Below, in pieces: positions 26,611 to 36,112 of a stretch of DNA of 64,000 nucleotides. Below the pieces are notes generated by a model. The model was not told the DNA's origin, searched no databases, and was given only the letters and a program-made list of their open reading frames with translations. Source of the DNA: Pseudomonas nunensis (GTDB taxonomy: Bacteria; Pseudomonadota; Gammaproteobacteria; Pseudomonadales; Pseudomonadaceae). Made by a program: the position numbers and the translations under genes. The stretch lies in contig NZ_CP101125.1 in NCBI RefSeq assembly GCF_024296925.1, positions 3,846,501 through 3,910,500 on the forward strand, in the 5' to 3' direction. The number at the start of each line of letters is the position of its first letter. Positions within the stretch are counted from its first letter, which is position 1.

Positions 26611-29034
26611 TCAGAAGTCGACGGTCGCCGACAGGAGATAGGTTCGTGGGGTCGACAGCGTCAATCCAGGCTCGCTGTCATCCGAGGCACCGGCCGAACT
26701 CCAGTAGCGTTTGTCCGCCACGTTCTCGACGTTGGCACGCAAGGTGATGTTCTTTTCGTCGACCTTAAAGGCGTAGCGAGCGCCGACATCCATACGCGTC
26801 CAGGAATCGATTTCCTTGACGTTGGACTGGTCCAGGTACTGCGAGCTGGAATAGATGGCGCGGCTGGTCAGGGTCAAGCCTTCCACGGAGCGCACGTCAT
26901 ATTCGGCGCCGACGTTGACGTTGTATTTCGGCGTCGCAGGCGCACGATTGCCGTCGAAGGTGCCATTGGTGGTGTTTTTCAATTCGCTGTCGATGTACAT
27001 GACGCCGCCGAGCAAGCGGACTCCTTCGAGCGGTTCGCCAAACATGCTCACTTCCACGCCGGTGTTTTCGCGCTTGCCGTTCGGGCCGAAGACGCGCGTC
27101 TGGGCGTTGGTCTCATAGGCCGGCTGCTTGATGCGGAATACTGCGGCGGTGACGGCGAACGGACCCGCGTCATACTTGGCACCGACCTCAACCGAACGGC
27201 TGATGAACGGTGGGAAGATTTCGTCTTCGTTCACCGAAGTCGACGGCGCGATCTTGCCCTGGCTCAGGCCTTCCATGTAGTTGGCGTACAGCGAAAGCTT
27301 GTCGGTGGCCTTGAACAGGATGCCGCCCGACGGCGAAACTTTTTCCTCGTCGTAGGCCGTGTCGCCTTTGATATTGTCCGACCAGTCGTCAACCTTCACG
27401 CGCTGCCAGCGGGCACCGAGTGTCAGCAGTACACGGTCATCGAAAAAGCCCAGAGTGTCGGACAACGCCACGCCGCTGAAGCGGTTCTCGGTGTAAACCT
27501 TGGGATCCTGTCGCGTGGGTCGGACCGGCGTCGGCGTTTCCACCGGGTCATAGAGGTTGCTGGGGGACGCGGCATAACGGGCGCCGCCGTTTTCAAAGTC
27601 CATGTAGAAGTAGCTGGCTGCCAGGTTGACTTCATGGCTTACCGGACCGGTATGGAACCAGTTGCGCACACCGAAATTGGCCGTGCGGACATTTTCGTCA
27701 CGGGTGAAGTCGCGCGGTTGAACGCTGAAATCGCCCGCGTCGTTGGTAACCGAAACGGCATGCCGGAGGAAGTCATGATTACTTTTCCGGGCGCCCACAC
27801 CACCGTAGAGCATTACGGAATCACTGACATCGAATTCGCCATTCACCGTGCCGAAGGTGTCCTTGGTCCGGGCCTTGCTCCAAGGCTGCGCATAGTTGCT
27901 GCGGACTTCGCTGGCATGCGGAACCTGGGCGTTGGCGCCGACGATCACACGCTCCTGCGGGGCGTCGGTATCACGCTCGGTGTGCCCGACGTCGGTCGAG
28001 AGGCGCAGGCGCTCACCGCGAAAATCCAGGCCCAGCACGAACATGTCGCGGTCGACGCTCTGGTGATCCCATTCGGTATCACCGGACTGCTTCACGCCGT
28101 TGAAGCGCAAACCGAACTTGTCATCCTCACCAAAGCGCCGACCGATATCCACGGCGCCGCCGATCTGGTTGTTGGAGGCGTAGTTGGTAGTGAACGAGGT
28201 GATCGGCTTGTCGGTGGCGCGTTTGGGCACCACGTTGATCCCGCCACCGACGCTGCCCCGGGGCGAGATGCCGTTGATGAGCTGGCTCGGGCCTTTGAGG
28301 ATGTCGACGCGGTCAGCCATCTCCATGTCGATCGTGTAAGTCGGCAGCACACCGTAGAGGCCGTTGTAGGAAACATCGCTGTTGAACAGGCTGAGACCGC
28401 GAATGGTGAACTGCTCATAACGTCCGCCCGCCGGGTTGGTCGCACGAACGGAAGGATCGCTGGCAACCAGATCGCCCAAGGTCCGCGCCTGCTGGTTCTT
28501 GACCGCCTCACTGGTGTAGGTGGTCATGCTGAACGGCGTTTCCATGAAGTCTTTTGAGCCCAGCAAGCCTTGCGAGCCTTTGCGCGCGACCTGGCCACCG
28601 GCATACACCTCGCCGTCCGATCCGCCTGTGGCACCGAGAATCGAAGTCGGCGCCAGTTGCAGGCTGCCGCCTTCCGGCGCCGGGGTCAGGATGTAGGCCT
28701 GTTCGCCCACCGGTTGCAGTTGCAGACCGGAACCTTGCAACAGCCGGGCAAAGCCCTCTTCGACGGCGAAGTCACCGGAAAGACCCGGGCTGTTACGCCC
28801 GCTGACGAGTGCCGGGTCCACCGACAGATTGACTCCGGCAAGCCCCGCGAAACGGGTCAACGCGGCACTGAGGCTGCCGGCTGGCACCTGATAACTGCGT
28901 TTAGACGCATCGGCAGCCCAACCGGAAGTGATGAACAACGGGCAGGCACTCAGGCTCAATAACAGACTCAAGTGCAACAACGGGCGCAGCCTGGATGGAG
29001 CCAGACGCGTACTGCAAGGCATCACTGCGGGCAT
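26611..29034 (-). CDS. TonB-dependent ferric-achromobactin receptor with STN signalling domain
   Basis: An 807-residue outer-membrane receptor. After the signal peptide it has a secretin/TonB N-terminal domain (SYQVPAGSLSAALTRFAG, about residues 47-64) used to signal to a FecR-like protein. A plug (GRYEQFTIRGLSLFNSDV) and a 22-strand barrel follow, ending in the Phe of LSATVDF. It resembles ferrichrome/pyoverdine-type receptors. The ATG at 29034 gives a signal peptide of usual form; upstream codons of the open frame look non-family. Together with the adjacent sigma and anti-sigma genes it makes a cell-surface signalling trio, with achromobactin as the inferred ligand because of the cluster. 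Confidence 0.9.
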   Translation of the reverse strand: MPAVMPCSTRLAPSRLRPLLHLSLLLSLSACPLFITSGWAADASKRSYQVPAGSLSAALTRFAGLAGVNLSVDPALVSGRNSPGLSGDFAVEEGFARLLQGSGLQLQPVGEQAYILTPAPEGGSLQLAPTSILGATGGSDGEVYAGGQVARKGSQGLLGSKDFMETPFSMTTYTSEAVKNQQARTLGDLVASDPSVRATNPAGGRYEQFTIRGLSLFNSDVSYNGLYGVLPTYTIDMEMADRVDILKGPSQLINGISPRGSVGGGINVVPKRATDKPITSFTTNYASNNQIGGAVDIGRRFGEDDKFGLRFNGVKQSGDTEWDHQSVDRDMFVLGLDFRGERLRLSTDVGHTERDTDAPQERVIVGANAQVPHASEVRSNYAQPWSKARTKDTFGTVNGEFDVSDSVMLYGGVGARKSNHDFLRHAVSVTNDAGDFSVQPRDFTRDENVRTANFGVRNWFHTGPVSHEVNLAASYFYMDFENGGARYAASPSNLYDPVETPTPVRPTRQDPKVYTENRFSGVALSDTLGFFDDRVLLTLGARWQRVKVDDWSDNIKGDTAYDEEKVSPSGGILFKATDKLSLYANYMEGLSQGKIAPSTSVNEDEIFPPFISRSVEVGAKYDAGPFAVTAAVFRIKQPAYETNAQTRVFGPNGKRENTGVEVSMFGEPLEGVRLLGGVMYIDSELKNTTNGTFDGNRAPATPKYNVNVGAEYDVRSVEGLTLTSRAIYSSSQYLDQSNVKEIDSWTRMDVGARYAFKVDEKNITLRANVENVADKRYWSSAGASDDSEPGLTLSTPRTYLLSATVDF

Positions 29035-29101
29035 TGAGAATCTCTCTGATTTCGTTTCACTTGCCTTCAATGACAAGCGACGCGAAAAAAGGGGACACAC
29101 C

Positions 29102-30052
29102 TCAAACAATATTTTTGCGCGGCAGCAGCGTTACCCAATAACGCGTACGCGAATGCACCTCCAGCGGCAGGCTGGCCGCTAGCAACGCAAGGATGCGATC
29201 AGTGTCTTCCAGACGAAAACTGCCGGTGACGCGCAGGGATTCCAGTTCCGGCTCCCAACGCAACACACCAGCGCGATAGGTGCTGAGCTCGCGCAGAAAA
29301 TCCCCCAGAGGCTGGTTCTGCGCCATCAGCACACCGTCACGCCAGCCTGGGGCGAGCACGTCGAATGGCTCGACAGCGCCGGCGCCCATCGCCTGAAGGT
29401 TGACTTGCTGGCCGCCGCGCAAGGAAAAGACCGGCCCGCGCAAAGGCTGCAACTGCACCGTGCCTTTAAGCACCGAGACCTTGCATCCTGCCTGCCCCTG
29501 ACGAACGCAGACTTCGCTCTGACTGACGATCACTTGCCCGAAGTGCGTCTGGATCGTCAGCGGCGAGGTCCCGGGCACGTTCAGCGCGATTTCGCCTTCC
29601 ACGAGTTTCAGCAGCCGATTCTTCATGTCGATATCGACGGCGCTCGCGGTATTCAATTGCAGCGTGCTGCCATCGGCCAACTGGACTTTCTTGCCCTCCC
29701 CGGTTGCCGTTCGCAGGTCGGCACTCCAGACATCCAGCGGCAACTGTCGACTGATCAGCCAGGCGGCCGGAACCAGCGCCACGGCGCCGACAGCGCGTTT
29801 GAGGACGGTGCGCCGACTCGCTTGCGGCCGATCCAGACTGGCCATCGCCAAGGCTGGAGGCAAGTCGGCAAAACGCTGGCGCAAGAGTTGCGCTTTTTGC
29901 CAGGCTTGTTCGTGACTGGAATGACTGTCGCGCCAGCTCTGCAACTCGGCACGATCGCGCTCATTGGCAGAGCCGGACTCCATCAGCGCCAGCCACCGCG
30001 CGGCGGCCCGCACGACCTGGCGGGCTTCAGCCGAAGGTGCTGAACCGATCAC
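29102..30052 (-). CDS. FecR-like anti-sigma/sigma regulator
   Basis: A 316-residue protein with an N-terminal DUF4880 segment (AARWLALMESG), one membrane helix (about residues 87-105, VGAVALVPAAWLISRQL) and a periplasmic FecR domain with the DGSTLQLNTASAV and FGQVIV patterns. It is expected to hold the ECF sigma factor inactive until the receptor signals. I take the GTG at 30052, which overlaps the sigma gene stop as GTGA; a TTG at 30070 is the other possibility. The receptor gene follows after 67 bases. Confidence 0.88.
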   Translation of the reverse strand: MIGSAPSAEARQVVRAAARWLALMESGSANERDRAELQSWRDSHSSHEQAWQKAQLLRQRFADLPPALAMASLDRPQASRRTVLKRAVGAVALVPAAWLISRQLPLDVWSADLRTATGEGKKVQLADGSTLQLNTASAVDIDMKNRLLKLVEGEIALNVPGTSPLTIQTHFGQVIVSQSEVCVRQGQAGCKVSVLKGTVQLQPLRGPVFSLRGGQQVNLQAMGAGAVEPFDVLAPGWRDGVLMAQNQPLGDFLRELSTYRAGVLRWEPELESLRVTGSFRLEDTDRILALLAASLPLEVHSRTRYWVTLLPRKNIV

Positions 30053-30558
30053 AGCTCCACCAGCAGGCAATGTTCATAGGCTTGAGCCATATAGCGCTTG
30101 ATCGTGCGTTCCGAGACTTGCAGGCGTTCGGCGATCTCTTGATAACCCAGGCCTTCGAGCTGACTCCAGAGAAACGCCCGTCGCACCGGGCTCGGCAAGC
30201 CATCGAGCAATTCGTCCAGGGCTTGCAGGGTTTCCAGCAGGATCCAGCGCTGCTCGGGGGACGGCACGCAGTCCTCTGGCAGCAGCGCAAATGCACTGAG
30301 ATAGGCCTGCTCCAGGCTGCGGCGCTTGTAGAAGTTGGTCAGCAGGCGCTTGCCCACTGTCGCCAGGTAGGCGCGGGGTTCTTGCAGGTCGGCGATGCTC
30401 TGGGAGCTGGCGAGTAAACGCACGAACGTGTCCTGACTCAGGTCCGCGGCATCACTGCCGTTGCTCATGCGTCGTCTTAACCAACTTTCGAGCCAGCCCC
30501 GGTGGTCGCGGTACAGGTCGTGGAAGGTTTGCCCCGTCGGCATCGCTGCATCACTCAT
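30049..30558 (-). CDS. ECF sigma factor, FecI-like
   Basis: A 169-residue iron-starvation type sigma factor. Region 2 is seen in the first 80 residues (LYRDHRGWLESWLRRR, AADLSQDTFVRLL) and region 4 at the end (LEGLGYQEIAERLQVSERTI). It would direct transcription of the receptor gene and perhaps the acs operon when achromobactin is bound outside. It is co-translated with the FecR-like gene. A possible Fur site lies about 30 bases upstream of the start. Confidence 0.9.
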   Translation of the reverse strand: MSDAAMPTGQTFHDLYRDHRGWLESWLRRRMSNGSDAADLSQDTFVRLLASSQSIADLQEPRAYLATVGKRLLTNFYKRRSLEQAYLSAFALLPEDCVPSPEQRWILLETLQALDELLDGLPSPVRRAFLWSQLEGLGYQEIAERLQVSERTIKRYMAQAYEHCLLVEL

Positions 30559-30589
30559 CTAATGGAACCCTGCGCGAAGAAATATTTTA

Positions 30590-30608
30590 AATGCGACTCA
30601 TTCTAATT
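30590..30608 (-). promoter_or_regulatory. Possible Fur box upstream of the ECF sigma gene
   Basis: The minus strand reads TTAGAATGAGTCGCATTT, an imperfect inverted AAT/ATT repeat like Fur sites, 30-50 bases before the sigma start. Fur control of such sigma genes is the rule in Pseudomonas; the match here is only partial. Confidence 0.4.
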
Positions 30609-30834
30609 AGTGATGGGACTTCAAATAAAGCGCTTTGTGCGGTTTGCACCCAGTAAATACTTGAATAAATCAGTCACGAGAGGGGGATTTCGGCACGCAA
30701 GCACCGGTTAATCAGGGCTGCGGGTATTTGAGAGGAATTATCACGAAACGTCAGAATTCATTGCAGATCGCGCCTGTTCGGCGGATGCGAATCCCTGAGG
30801 CGAGGGAAAAGGAAGGAAAAGCCAAATCGCAGAC

Positions 30835-30866
30835 ACAAAAAACCCCGGTCTTTCGACCAGGGTCTT
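30835..30866 (-). terminator. Terminator of the tRNA-Val-Asp-Asp operon
   Basis: On the minus strand a 9-bp stem (ACCCTGGTC / GACCGGGGT) with a GAAA loop is followed by TTTTTTG. It lies 84 bases past the last tRNA-Asp. Confidence 0.88.
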
Positions 30867-30949
30867 TGCTATCGACTCGAAGTGGATACTGGCATGACCA
30901 GCGTCTTTCTTCGTAGCTTCAAGGCGTTCAGTGGGCCTTGAAGCAGATA

Positions 30950-31026
30950 TGGCGCAGCGGACGGGACTCGAACCCGCGACCCCCGGCGTGACAGGCCGGT
31001 ATTCTAACCGACTGAACTACCGCTGC
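30950..31026 (-). tRNA. tRNA-Asp (anticodon GTC), copy 2 of operon
   Basis: 77 nt including CCA. It begins GCAGCGGTAGTTCAGTCGG, has anticodon stem CCGGC around CTGTCAC and a GGTTCGAGTC T-arm. It is identical to the copy at 31119-31195. Confidence 0.96.
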
Positions 31027-31118
31027 GTATCGCTTTGGACTTGCGTCCAATTAACTCGTCTGACTGAAAGCTTCGAGGCTTTCAATCTCGAACCAGGGCA
31101 AAACCTGCTTCGCAAATA

Positions 31119-31195
31119 TGGCGCAGCGGACGGGACTCGAACCCGCGACCCCCGGCGTGACAGGCCGGTATTCTAACCGACTGAACTACCGCTGC
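31119..31195 (-). tRNA. tRNA-Asp (anticodon GTC), copy 1 of operon
   Basis: 77 nt including CCA, the same sequence as the next tRNA gene. Both lie on one minus-strand transcript after tRNA-Val(TAC), with spacers of 92 and 55 bases. Confidence 0.96.
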
Positions 31196-31250
31196 GCGTC
31201 GGTGGAGGCTTTTAAAAGCTTCCATCTTGCTTTCGCAAGACTCTCGGAAG

Positions 31251-31326
31251 TGGTGGGTGATGACGGGATCGAACCGCCGACATTCTGCTTGTAAGGCAGA
31301 CGCTCTCCCAGCTGAGCTAATCACCC
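31251..31326 (-). tRNA. tRNA-Val (anticodon TAC)
   Basis: 76 nt including CCA. It begins GGGTGATTAGCTCAGCTGGG, has anticodon stem TCTGC/GCAGA around CTTACAA and T-arm GGTTCGATCC. It is the first gene of the tRNA transcript. Confidence 0.96.
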
Positions 31327-31466
31327 GTTTGCATCTCCGAGGCCGCGAAATTTACGCAGGTAGCGAACCTAAGTCAATAGCAGGATTGAAGTTTTTCTGA
31401 AAAAGACAAAATCGTGTCATTCGACAGCGCGTTGCCAACCGCCATCATCATGCTTATGCCGACAGA

Positions 31467-31591
31467 CCGCTTTCGCGAGCAAGTCGAATCGTCGCACCGC
31501 CGCTCCCACAGTTGATTGGCAGTAAACAGATATTATGTGTACGACACACAAACCCACTGTGGGAGCGGGCTTGCTCGCGAAGACGGCGGTA
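31467..31591. repeat. REP pair, left arm interrupted
   Basis: The right arm (about 31555-31585) is a normal ctgtgggagcgggcttgctc REP. The left arm starts normally (ctttcgcgagcaag), but about 15 bases of unrelated sequence (tcgaatcgtcgcacc) separate it from its cgctcccacag end. Confidence 0.75.
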
Positions 31592-31624
31592 CATTCAGCA
31601 TCAATGCATCCAGAATGATGCGGA

Positions 31625-32401
31625 CTACTCGCTGTAGATCATCTTCTTAGTCATGCCGCCATCCACCACGAACTCCTGGCCCGTGACGAAACCGGCATTC
31701 CTGGATAACAACCACGCCACCATCGCCGCCACGTCCTCGACCGTCCCTACCCTGCCCGCCGGATGCTGGGCATGGTCGGCATCGGTCAACGGTTCGGCAC
31801 GCCGTGCCGTCGGATCCCGGGCATCGATCCAGCCGGGGCTGACCGCGTTGACGCGGATCTCTGGCCCCAGACTGATCGCCAACGCGTGAGTCAGGGCTAA
31901 CAGGCCGCCCTTGCTCGCCGCGTAAGCCTCTGTGTCCGGTTCCGACTGCCCGGCGCGGGTCGAGGCCAGATTAACGATTGCACCGTTGTGAGCACGCAGG
32001 TACGGCGCACAGTGCTTGGCCAGCAACATCGGCCCACTGAGGTTGACCGCCAAAACGCGGTTCCAGTAGGCCAGATCGAGGCTTTCCAGAGTGATGTTAT
32101 GCGGATCGGCGACCGCCGCGTTGCACACCAGCGCATCCAGACGCCCGAACTGCCCCAGCACTTCGGCGACGCCCAGCGCGACCTGTCCTTCGTTCGAGAC
32201 GTCCATGGCGATGAACCAGGCGTTGTCGCCCAGCACCTTCGCCACTTTCGAACCGCGAATGCGATCCAGGTCCGTCAACACCACTTGCCAGCCTTCGCTG
32301 ATCAGCCAGGCCGCGATGCCCAGGCCGATACCGCGTGCGGCACCGGTAACCAGCGCCACACGACCATGGGTGCCCGTACTCGGCGTAGACAACTCGATCA
32401 C
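31625..32401 (-). CDS. SDR-family oxidoreductase downstream of metZ
   Basis: A 258-residue classical SDR. It has [12 protein letters not shown] (about residues 19-30), the acidic end VVLTDLD (NAD preference), NAAVADP for the usual NAG region, a catalytic Tyr-Lys in YAASK and a C-terminal GQEFVVDGG. The start is GTG at 32401, overlapping the metZ stop as GTGA, so it is translationally coupled to metZ. The same pairing is familiar in Pseudomonas, but the substrate is not known to me. Confidence 0.88.
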   Translation of the reverse strand: MIELSTPSTGTHGRVALVTGAARGIGLGIAAWLISEGWQVVLTDLDRIRGSKVAKVLGDNAWFIAMDVSNEGQVALGVAEVLGQFGRLDALVCNAAVADPHNITLESLDLAYWNRVLAVNLSGPMLLAKHCAPYLRAHNGAIVNLASTRAGQSEPDTEAYAASKGGLLALTHALAISLGPEIRVNAVSPGWIDARDPTARRAEPLTDADHAQHPAGRVGTVEDVAAMVAWLLSRNAGFVTGQEFVVDGGMTKKMIYSE

Positions 32402-33609
32402 AAGGCAGCCAACCCGCGCGCCAGATCGGCTTGCAGGTCGGCTACATCTTCCAGGCCGACCGCGATGCGGATCAGGCTGTCACGGATGCCCGCCGCTTCA
32501 CGCTCTTGCGGCGCCAGACGGCCGTGGGAGGTGGTGCTCGGGTGGGTGATAGTGGTCTTGGTGTCGCCGAGGTTGGCGGTGATGGAAATCAAACGGGTCG
32601 CATCGATAAAGCGCCACGCGCCCTCTTTGCCGCCCTTGACCTCGAAACTCACGACCGCGCCGAAGCCCTTCTGCTGACGCAGGGCCAGCTCATGCTGCGG
32701 ATGGCTTTTGAGACCGGCGTAATGCACTTTCTCGATACCGTCCTGCTGCTCCAGCCATTCGGCCAGTTGCTGGGCGTTGGCACAGTGAGCCTTCATCCGC
32801 AGGTTCAGGGTTTCGAGGCCCTTGAGGAAAATCCAGGCGTTGAATGGGCTGAGGGTCGGCCCGGCGGTACGCAGGAAGCCGACGATTTCTTTCATCTGCT
32901 CGCTGCGACCAGCCACCACGCCGCCCATGCAACGGCCTTGGCCGTCGATGAACTTGGTCGCCGAGTGCACAACGATGTCTGCGCCGAGCTTCAACGGCTG
33001 TTGCAAGGCCGGCGTGCAGAAGCAGTTGTCGACCACTAGCATCGCGCCTTTGGCGTGAGCGATTTTCGACAGTTCGGCGATGTCCACCAACTCGGCCAGC
33101 GGGTTGGACGGCGATTCGACGAACAGCAACTTGGTGTTGGCCTTGATCGCCGCATCCCAGCCGGACAGGTCCGCCAGCGGCACGTAGTCGACTTCGATGC
33201 CGAAGCGCTTGAAGTACTTTTCGAACAGACTGATGGTCGAGCCGAACACGCTGCGCGACACCAGCACGTGGTCGCCAGCGCTGCACAGGCTCATCACCAC
33301 CGCCATGATCGCAGCCATGCCAGTGGCCGTGGCCACCGCTTGCTCGGCGCTTTCCAGCGCGGCGATACGCTCTTCGAACGCACGCACGGTCGGGTTGGTG
33401 TAGCGCGAGTAAACGTTACCCGGCACTTCACCGGAAAAACGCGCCGCCGCATCGGCAGCGGTGCGGAATACGTAGCTGGAGGTGAAGAACATCGGATCAC
33501 CGTGTTCGCCTTCCGGCGTACGGTGCTGACCGGCGCGTACGGCCAGGGTATCGAACGCTACGCCATCGAGGTCGCTGTCCAGCCGACCGGCATCCCAATC
33601 CTGACTCAT
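32398..33609 (-). CDS. metZ: O-succinylhomoserine sulfhydrylase
   Basis: A 403-residue PLP enzyme of the Cys/Met-metabolism family. The PLP lysine is in [11 protein letters not shown]. The N-terminal TSSYVF and SRYTNPT and the C-terminal THPSTTSHG are conserved substrate-binding parts. MetZ makes homocysteine from O-succinylhomoserine and sulfide. The ATG at 33609 has AGGAG upstream. It follows purF with a REP pair between, as in other Pseudomonas. Confidence 0.93.
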   Translation of the reverse strand: MSQDWDAGRLDSDLDGVAFDTLAVRAGQHRTPEGEHGDPMFFTSSYVFRTAADAAARFSGEVPGNVYSRYTNPTVRAFEERIAALESAEQAVATATGMAAIMAVVMSLCSAGDHVLVSRSVFGSTISLFEKYFKRFGIEVDYVPLADLSGWDAAIKANTKLLFVESPSNPLAELVDIAELSKIAHAKGAMLVVDNCFCTPALQQPLKLGADIVVHSATKFIDGQGRCMGGVVAGRSEQMKEIVGFLRTAGPTLSPFNAWIFLKGLETLNLRMKAHCANAQQLAEWLEQQDGIEKVHYAGLKSHPQHELALRQQKGFGAVVSFEVKGGKEGAWRFIDATRLISITANLGDTKTTITHPSTTSHGRLAPQEREAAGIRDSLIRIAVGLEDVADLQADLARGLAAL

Positions 33610-33651
33610 GCTGTCACTCCTTGCCCTACTCGGTAATAGATACAAAACCGG

Positions 33652-33731
33652 CCTGCAGGAGCATGGCTTGCCCGCGAAGGGACCTTTGGGAACGCCAAAA
33701 GCTTCGCGGGCAAGCCTCGCTCCTACAGGCC
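33652..33731. repeat. REPIN (inverted REP pair)
   Basis: The left arm gcctgcaggagcatggcttg pairs with the right arm gcctcgctcctacaggc, with a 25-30-base spacer, between purF and metZ. Confidence 0.85.
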
Positions 33732-33741
33732 GTTCGTTTAC

Positions 33742-35247
33742 TCAGTTGTTATACAGATCAATGATCGCGCTGACTGCCTGAGTCTTGACCTTGGAGGCAT
33801 CGTTACGCGCCTGCTCGATCTTGTTCAGGTAAGCCTCGTCGACATCGCCGGTAACGTACTGGCCGTCGAACACTGCGCAATCGAACTTCTCGATCTTGAT
33901 CTTGCCGCCACCGACCGCTTCGATCAAGTCAGGCAAGTCCTGATAGATCAACCAGTCAGCACCGATCAGATCAGCCACGTCCTGAGTCGAACGGTTGTGC
34001 GCGATCAGTTCGTGAGCGCTCGGCATGTCGATGCCGTAGACGTTCGGGTAGCGAACGGCCGGGGCCGCCGAGCAGAAGTAGACGTTTTTCGCGCCGGCTT
34101 CACGGGCCATCTGGATGATCTGCTTGCAGGTGGTGCCGCGAACGATCGAGTCGTCCACCAGCATCACGTTCTTGCCGCGGAATTCCAGTTCGATGGCGTT
34201 GAGCTTCTGGCGTACGGATTTTTTCCGTGCAGCCTGGCCCGGCATGATGAAGGTCCGGCCGATGTAGCGGTTCTTCACGAAGCCTTCGCGGAACTTGACG
34301 CCCAGGTGGTTCGCCAGCTCCAGGGCAGCGGTGCGGCTGGTGTCCGGGATCGGGATGACCACATCGATGTCGTGCTCAGGACGCTCGCGCAGGATCTTGT
34401 CGGCGAGTTTCTCGCCCATGCGCAGACGAGCCTTGTAGACCGACACGCCGTCGATGATCGAGTCCGGACGCGCCAGGTAGACGTGTTCGAAGATGCACGG
34501 AGTCAGGGACGGGTTGGTCGCACACTGACGGGTGTGCAGCTTGCCGTCTTCAGTGATGTAGACCGCTTCACCCGGTGCCAGGTCGCGAATCAGGGTGAAA
34601 CCGAGCACGTCCAGCGACACGCTTTCGGAGGCGATCATGTACTCGACGCCTTCGTCGGTGTGACGCTGGCCGAAGACGATCGGGCGGATGCCGTGCGGGT
34701 CGCGGAAACCGACGATGCCGTAGCCGGTGATCATCGCCACGACCGCGTAACCACCGACGCAACGGTTGTGCACGTCAGTTACGGCGGCAAACACGTCTTC
34801 TTCGGTAGGCTGCAACTTGCCGCGCTGGGCCAGTTCGTGAGCGAACACGTTGAGCAGCACTTCCGAATCGGAGTTGGTGTTGACGTGGCGCAGGTCAGAT
34901 TCGTAAATCTCCTTGGCCAGTTGTTCAACGTTGGTCAGGTTACCGTTGTGCGCCAGGGTAATGCCGTAAGGCGAGTTGACGTAAAACGGTTGAGCCTCGG
35001 CCGAAGTCGAACTGCCCGCGGTCGGATAACGCACATGGCCAATGCCCATGTGGCCGACCAGGCGCTGCATGTGACGCTGATGGAACACGTCACGCACAAG
35101 ACCATTGTCCTTGCGCAGGAATAACCGGCCATCATGGCTGGTGACAATACCGGCAGCGTCCTGGCCGCGGTGCTGGAGCACGGTTAGCGCGTCATACAGC
35201 GCCTGATTGACGTTCGACTTACCGACGATACCGACGATGCCACACAT
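33742..35247 (-). CDS. purF: Amidophosphoribosyltransferase
   Basis: A 501-residue enzyme of de novo purine synthesis. It starts MCGIVG, so Cys2 becomes the N-terminal nucleophile of the glutaminase domain. The PRPP-binding motif [12 protein letters not shown] is near residue 365. The ATG at 35247 was chosen over a longer frame because the mature Cys must be residue 2. The product commits PRPP to purines. cvpA lies upstream. Confidence 0.96.
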   Translation of the reverse strand: MCGIVGIVGKSNVNQALYDALTVLQHRGQDAAGIVTSHDGRLFLRKDNGLVRDVFHQRHMQRLVGHMGIGHVRYPTAGSSTSAEAQPFYVNSPYGITLAHNGNLTNVEQLAKEIYESDLRHVNTNSDSEVLLNVFAHELAQRGKLQPTEEDVFAAVTDVHNRCVGGYAVVAMITGYGIVGFRDPHGIRPIVFGQRHTDEGVEYMIASESVSLDVLGFTLIRDLAPGEAVYITEDGKLHTRQCATNPSLTPCIFEHVYLARPDSIIDGVSVYKARLRMGEKLADKILRERPEHDIDVVIPIPDTSRTAALELANHLGVKFREGFVKNRYIGRTFIMPGQAARKKSVRQKLNAIELEFRGKNVMLVDDSIVRGTTCKQIIQMAREAGAKNVYFCSAAPAVRYPNVYGIDMPSAHELIAHNRSTQDVADLIGADWLIYQDLPDLIEAVGGGKIKIEKFDCAVFDGQYVTGDVDEAYLNKIEQARNDASKVKTQAVSAIIDLYNN

Positions 35248-35288
35248 GCGACGCAACCCCTACTTAATGGATCTGAACTGAACACCAC

Positions 35289-35849
35289 TTACTGAGGCGT
35301 TTTGGCCGTCGGCAAGAGGTGATCCTTGAACGGAATTTCAGCGGGTACGCTGATTCCGCTGGCAAGCCACTGACTGCTCCACCCGAGGATCAGGTTTTTG
35401 GACCAGTCTGCGACCAATAAAAATTTTGGCACCAGCTGTGATTCTTTCCACCAGCTGTCCTGCTGTACCGGCCCCAGGCTCAACAGCCCGACCGCCACGA
35501 CCACCAGCAACACGCCACGTGCGGCGCCGAAGGCCATGCCGAGGAATCGATCGGTCCCGGACAGCCCGGTGACGCGAACCAACTCGCCGATAAGATAATT
35601 GATCATTGCGCCTACGATTAACGTGGCGACAAACATGATGGCGCAGCCCGTGATCACACGAGCCGAAGGCGTTTCGATGTATCCGGCGAGGTACTCGGAC
35701 AATGAACCACCGAACATCCAGGCGACGACTCCTGCGATGATCCAGGTCACCAGCGATAATGCTTCTTTAACGAAGCCGCGGCTCAGACTGATCAATGCGG
35801 AGATGGCGACGATTGCAACGATCGCCCAGTCAACCCAGGTAAATGGCAC
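35289..35849 (-). CDS. cvpA: CvpA family membrane protein
   Basis: A 186-residue inner-membrane protein with four hydrophobic segments starting FTWVDWAIVAIVAISALISL. CvpA is linked to colicin V production and stress resistance and commonly precedes purF. The start is GTG at 35849 (GTGCCATTT). Between it and purF are 41 bases. Confidence 0.93.
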   Translation of the reverse strand: MPFTWVDWAIVAIVAISALISLSRGFVKEALSLVTWIIAGVVAWMFGGSLSEYLAGYIETPSARVITGCAIMFVATLIVGAMINYLIGELVRVTGLSGTDRFLGMAFGAARGVLLVVVAVGLLSLGPVQQDSWWKESQLVPKFLLVADWSKNLILGWSSQWLASGISVPAEIPFKDHLLPTAKTPQ

Positions 35850-35973
35850 AGTGCAGCCTACAGACGGATAAGGCGGCGCATTTTAGCAGAGCCCATGCTT
35901 ATCGGTAAGCTGCGATTGTCAGTGCATTTCAAATCGGGGCGATAGTATTAACCCTTATCGAGCAGCGCTACGT

Positions 35974-36112
35974 CCTGTAGCAGCTGGCGAAGCCTGCGTT
36001 CGACTGCGCAGCAGTCGCAAATTCAGCCGCCGCGGCCGTAATAAGACCGTGGACGCAGGGTTACGACTGCTTCGCAGCCGGACGCAGCCTCGCGGGCTCG
36101 GCAGCTGCTACG
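35974..36112. repeat. Long palindromic repeat, GTAGCAGCTG family
   Basis: The arms are about 47-51 bases. The left begins tgtagcagctggcgaagcct; the right ends ctcggcagctgctacg. It lies between cvpA and the dedD-like gene and ends next to the latter's stop codon. It belongs to the same palindrome family as the five copies at 55559-57054. Confidence 0.8.

Noticed and set aside
26605..28557. A 650-codon plus-strand frame opposite the receptor gene
   Set aside because: Antisense to a receptor with a full STN, plug and barrel; no ribosome site or family.
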